Below, in pieces: positions 35,636-38,456 of a DNA stretch of 38,456 bases. The notes under the pieces are model-generated. The model was not told the DNA's origin, did not search any database, and saw nothing but the letters and a program-made list of their open reading frames with translations. The stretch covers positions 1 to 38,456 of the forward strand of contig JAIQGD010000014.1 in the NCBI GenBank assembly GCA_020072765.1, given 5' to 3'. The first letter of the stretch is position 1. Each line of letters starts with the position of its first letter. A program made the position numbers and the translations under genes. Source of the DNA: Terriglobia bacterium. GTDB lineage: Bacteria; Acidobacteriota; Terriglobia; Acidiferrales; UBA7541.

Positions 35636-36286
35636 ATGAACGACCGATTGACTGAATTGCTTGTTGCCATCGTCTCTTACGTCACGGAGCGCGACGGATA
35701 CGTTACGAAGACAAAGCTGCTGAAACTGGTGTACCTGTTTGACGTTGAATTCTACAGGTCACACGGTAGGATTTTTTCAGGTTTTCAGTGGAAGTACTTC
35801 CACCTTGGTCCCTGGACGAGGGAATTCGATCCAATCCTCGATCAGCTCGTGGCCCGTGGCGAGCTAACAGAGGACAGAGTGGAGCGGCCAGAATTTGACG
35901 CAAAGTTTCTTCGCTCGACGGGCCCTGCCGATCTAAGAAGGCCGTTCGACAACTACAGAGATGAGGCAATCCTCAAGGAGCTGTTGGATACGTGGGGTCC
36001 TAGTCCGACGGGAGAGATTCTTGATTATGTGTATTTCCGGACGGAACCTATGGAACACGGGGTTAGGAGCGAGAATCTGGATTTTTCGAGGGTTCTTCAA
36101 CAACTGCCCGGCACCTACAAAAGATCAGCTTCACATAAGACAGACGGTGAGATCAAGAAGCTGCGGAGAGAATTTGGTCAGAAGATGGCTACCCGGCTAT
36201 CGTCGCCGACTTTTCAATTTACTGAGCCGCGCTACGACGAGGAGTTCCGCATGGCGATGGAAAAGTTGGACAGCGACGACGTGTGA
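35636..36286 (+). CDS. Panacea-domain protein (DUF4065/SocA-like), probable antitoxin
   Basis: A 216-residue protein. Its N-terminal half matches the Panacea fold: VTKTKLLKLVYLFDVEFYRSHG (residues 23-44) and FSGFQWKYFHLGPWTREFDPIL (47-68), the KLLKLVYLFD and GPW positions being diagnostic. The second half (DEAILKELLDTWGPSPTGEILDYVYFRTEPM, 109-139) fits the family's C-terminal part. A charged tail from about 165 follows. Panacea proteins act as general antitoxins fused or paired with various toxins. The stop overlaps the next start by one base (TGATG). No ribosome site is seen, so coupling to an upstream leader is possible. The gene lies in an A/T-richer island. Confidence 0.72.
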   Translation: MNDRLTELLVAIVSYVTERDGYVTKTKLLKLVYLFDVEFYRSHGRIFSGFQWKYFHLGPWTREFDPILDQLVARGELTEDRVERPEFDAKFLRSTGPADLRRPFDNYRDEAILKELLDTWGPSPTGEILDYVYFRTEPMEHGVRSENLDFSRVLQQLPGTYKRSASHKTDGEIKKLRREFGQKMATRLSSPTFQFTEPRYDEEFRMAMEKLDSDDV

Positions 36287-36969
36287 TGTTTATTGACGAG
36301 TATTTCGGTGGAGGTTTCTATAGGCAACTGCCTCTCGGATATCACCAACACTTCTCGTTCGGCCAACTATTTAGAACACACGCCTACTATCCGCACGAAC
36401 ATTTGGAGTTGTGGCGACCCATCCCCGACCCGAACGAGCCGACCAAGACGCTGGCTTCTCAGTTTCAGATAATGGCTGCAGGACAGGATGCTTTTAGAAG
36501 GAACATACCCCTCGCTTTACCAAAGCTCGAAACGAATGAGGAGTTCTTGGTTGTCCGGGCTAAGAAACGCCCGATCGTACTGATAATGCCAGAAACGCCC
36601 CAATTTGGCGTAGACAATAAAGGTTATCGCGGAAAAGTTCAGCGCCGCCTCTGCCTTGTCGCGCAGGTATTTGGGCTTGCAGACCCGAAAACTCATAGAC
36701 AGGAGTTTAGTCCCTTGTTCGTAGAACGTGTCAGAAAGATGGAGTTCCCGCAGCTGATGTTCCTTCCGGCTTGCCCAGGTTTCTTGGAGGTCGACAGCCT
36801 GCTGCGTTTGGACGAATTGCAATCAGTATTCACGCCCAATCTCGAACCAACCAGGTTGGCGTTGGGAGATGAAGTGGCGAAGGTACTCCGCGGTCAATTG
36901 CAATATCTTTTCGCCCAAGCGGGTCCAACGGAATATACTGAACTCAGAGAACTCCTCCTCAACGACTAG
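36286..36969 (+). CDS. partner of the Panacea protein with MazF/PemK-like features (possible toxin)
   Basis: A 227-residue protein that I cannot place with certainty. The start reads MFIDEYFGGGFYRQLPLGY. Features that recall the MazF/PemK ribonuclease fold are FSFGQLFRTHAYYPHE (23-38), NEEFLVVRAKKRPIVLIMPE (84-103, like the beta-strand with the conserved RPVVVI), a strand FPQLMFLPACPGF (154-166), and SLLRLDELQSVFTPNLEPTRLALGDEVAKVLRGQLQYLF (171-209), resembling the S.v.LDqlrtvd..RL...ig.L...... end of MazF. It is about twice MazF length, with an insert at 39-83. The overlap with the Panacea gene (TGATG) supports a toxin-antitoxin pair. A GTG at 36283 is an alternative start. Confidence 0.55.
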   Translation: MFIDEYFGGGFYRQLPLGYHQHFSFGQLFRTHAYYPHEHLELWRPIPDPNEPTKTLASQFQIMAAGQDAFRRNIPLALPKLETNEEFLVVRAKKRPIVLIMPETPQFGVDNKGYRGKVQRRLCLVAQVFGLADPKTHRQEFSPLFVERVRKMEFPQLMFLPACPGFLEVDSLLRLDELQSVFTPNLEPTRLALGDEVAKVLRGQLQYLFAQAGPTEYTELRELLLND

Positions 36970-37003
36970 CCGTAGGACTTACCAAGGCGTAATATAAGCG
37001 GAT

Positions 37004-37786
37004 ATGGCAGACCCCACCCCTGCTTCAAAAACGTTCATTGAATATCTGTCGCAGTTGTCCCCCATCTTTCTGCTGGTTGTCGGCGGTCTCGTCACTCACT
37101 TATGGAGCCGCTACCGCAGTCGCACAGGCCGTCTCACTTGGAGAGCATGGCACAGTCCAGTGGCCGTCGCTGCTGATTATCCCCAACTAGGGCGGGTTAC
37201 CGTCCAATTTAATGGCATGCCCGTGAACCACCTACACCACACAAGGGTGGAGTTTACCAACGATAGCAGCAGGGACCTAAAAGAGGTCGAAGTTATGCTC
37301 TCATTTGGATCAACCGGCCATGTCATTAGTTCGACTGGTGTGGTCGAAGGAACGCTCGCAATCGTTCCGTTCGACACAGACTACTTGGGTCTATACGCGA
37401 ATGCGACACAACAACAAATCAACACCCTGAACACGTACGTCGTGCACAGAATTCCGGTGCTAAATCGCAGGCAGAAGTCCACGTTCACAATGCTGGTGGC
37501 CCGCGACGACACGAGCTCCCCGCAGGTCACTGTGTCGTCCAACCATCTCGGAATGAGGACAGAGTTCTTGCCCGCGACGCCTGAGCTTTTCGGGGTACCT
37601 GTAACCCTCGCTCTCCTGGTGGGACTTCCAGCTAGCCTTGCATGCGCTCTCTTGGTAGTTCGTTTCCAGCACCATAGCCATCGGTACCTTACAGTGGCAT
37701 TCGCATGGTTACTTGGGACTGTTTGTATGAGCATTGGCGCGGAACTGGTCCGTCTCGGGAAGCAATTCTTGAGAATCCTTGGTTGA
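37004..37786 (+). CDS. membrane protein of unknown function in the Panacea island
   Basis: A 260-residue protein that I do not recognise. One helix near residues 18-35 (SPIFLLVVGGLVTHLW) is followed by a beta-rich domain of about 150 residues (TWRAWHSPVAVAADYPQLGRVTVQFNGMPVNHLHHTRVEFTND and LNRRQKSTFTMLVARDDTSSPQVTVSSNHLG), and two helices near 196-220 and 228-250. It lies 34 bases after the previous gene in the same direction, in similar A/T-richer DNA, and may be a third component of the module or simply a passenger. No ribosome site is evident, and no catalytic motif is seen. Confidence 0.65.
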   Translation: MADPTPASKTFIEYLSQLSPIFLLVVGGLVTHLWSRYRSRTGRLTWRAWHSPVAVAADYPQLGRVTVQFNGMPVNHLHHTRVEFTNDSSRDLKEVEVMLSFGSTGHVISSTGVVEGTLAIVPFDTDYLGLYANATQQQINTLNTYVVHRIPVLNRRQKSTFTMLVARDDTSSPQVTVSSNHLGMRTEFLPATPELFGVPVTLALLVGLPASLACALLVVRFQHHSHRYLTVAFAWLLGTVCMSIGAELVRLGKQFLRILG

Positions 37787-38147
37787 CGTTTCCTTGCGCG
37801 CCCGGCCCGCATTCCCGGAATTCTGGCTGGCCGGAAACTCCATCGGCGTCCAGAAACCGACCCTCCGGCAAAAGTCCACAGACTCTGACCGTTGCATTTC
37901 TCCGCACGGGTACTAACATGGATACGTGGAGCAATGGTTCAATCGCGGCGCACGTGAAGCGACGGCCGACGGCCACCTCCCACGGGCCGGCGGGATTCTG
38001 GCGCGCTCATTTTCTACCCGGTACAAGCCTGCGAGTAGAAAACGCTACAACTTGTTGAAAACACACGGCCGAGGCCCGTTCTACCCGGTACACCTTGCGA
38101 TCGCCGCCGCAAGGCTCGGAGCGCAGCCAGGAGTGGCTATGCCACGC
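37787..38147. other. spacer after the island, with no supported gene
   Basis: This 361-base stretch separates the island from the cytochrome fragment. Frames here are short and have Pro/Ser/Arg-rich translations without motifs. It contains the direct repeat described at 38012-38092. The rise in GC here suggests a return to chromosomal backbone. Confidence 0.45.
38012..38092 (+). repeat. 14-base direct repeat with 53-base spacing
   Basis: TTCTACCCGGTACA occurs at 38012-38025 and again at 38079-38092. Both copies are exact and in the same orientation, with 53 bases between them. It lies just beyond the A/T-richer island. It could be a short duplication or an integration footprint; no integrase gene is nearby. 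Confidence 0.55.
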
Positions 38148-38456
38148 TTACTTGGCCTGGATGGACTTGAGGTAGTTGGTCAGGCTGGTGATGCGCAGGG
38201 TGACTTGCGCTTCATCGGCTTTCGTTGTGGCCTTGAAGATGATTCCCCAGACAGGCATTTCGGCGGGGCCGTGGCCGGGCAATTTGACGCCGCTGCGCAG
38301 GACGTCGGCGACATAGGCGGCGGGGAATTTCCCGTCGTGGCGCTGCGCCAGCGTGGTCAGGTCGGGCGCGGGCTCCGTGAAGGGCGAGGACGCCGGAGGA
38401 GGGCCGCCGCCCTTTCCGTCGTTTCCGTGGCAGAGGGCGCAGTTCTGTTTGTAGAG
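38148..38456 (-). CDS. c-type cytochrome, C-terminal part (partial)
   Basis: The minus-strand frame runs from the window edge at 38456 to the stop at 38148-38150, giving 102 codons; the N-terminus is outside. It reads LYKQNCALCHGNDGKGGGPP at the start, with the haem-binding CALCH motif, and includes the likely sixth ligand in GPAEMPVWGIIFKAT. The end (LTNYLKSIQAK) is typical of class I cytochromes. It resembles cytochrome c domains in quinol oxidase or alcohol dehydrogenase complexes, but partners are not visible. Confidence 0.85.
   Translation of the reverse strand, partial: LYKQNCALCHGNDGKGGGPPPASSPFTEPAPDLTTLAQRHDGKFPAAYVADVLRSGVKLPGHGPAEMPVWGIIFKATTKADEAQVTLRITSLTNYLKSIQAK

Noticed and set aside
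37705-38058. A 117-codon plus-strand frame after the membrane protein
   Set aside because: It overlaps the end of the membrane-protein gene in another frame, and the translation lacks motifs or a ribosome site.

Overview
The window is a GC-rich bacterial chromosome segment, most probably from an Acidobacteriota member. The clues are a 1,372-residue Oar-like TonB-dependent receptor with an N-terminal carboxypeptidase-regulatory-like domain, a yajC-secD-secF cluster running into a TonB/ExbB/ExbD/ExbD/TPR cluster, LssY-C and YIP1 family proteins, and many short GC-rich hairpin repeats between genes. Species cannot be named from the sequence alone.

Layout. 1-5916: the last codons of trmD, a large TonB-dependent receptor gene inserted in the usual trmD-rplS-rnhB order, then rplS and rnhB. 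5977-12971: accessory and metabolic genes (DoxX, ChrA, an MDR oxidoreductase, a membrane-anchored hypothetical, an LssY-C protein, another hypothetical, a YdcF-like protein, a VOC protein). 12986-18731: the replication block on the minus strand, dnaA > dnaN > gyrB, with candidate origin sequences on both sides of dnaA and no recF between dnaN and gyrB. 19209-21656: YmdB phosphodiesterase, then an outer-membrane-like protein translationally coupled to a small c-type cytochrome behind a Fur-like palindrome. 21892-23655: a compact cytosine-C5 methyltransferase / HNH endonuclease / Vsr cassette with overlapping genes. 23687-26995: a glycosyltransferase, a YIP1 protein and tgt. 27113-33785: yajC, secD, secF, tonB, exbB, two exbD genes and a TPR lipoprotein, closed by a strong terminator. 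34055-35314: an MFS/AmpG-like transporter. 35636-37786: an A/T-richer island with a Panacea-domain (DUF4065/SocA-like) protein, an overlapping partner with MazF/PemK-like features, and a three-TM membrane protein. 38148-38456: the C-terminal part of another c-type cytochrome.

How the parts fit: TonB-ExbB-ExbD would supply energy to outer-membrane receptors such as the one at 230-4348, and the neighbouring SecDF-YajC genes drive export of such proteins. The two accessory islands look like genome-defence or selfish modules: a restriction-modification-repair cassette, and a probable toxin-antitoxin pair. The second is the best candidate here for an incompletely described system.
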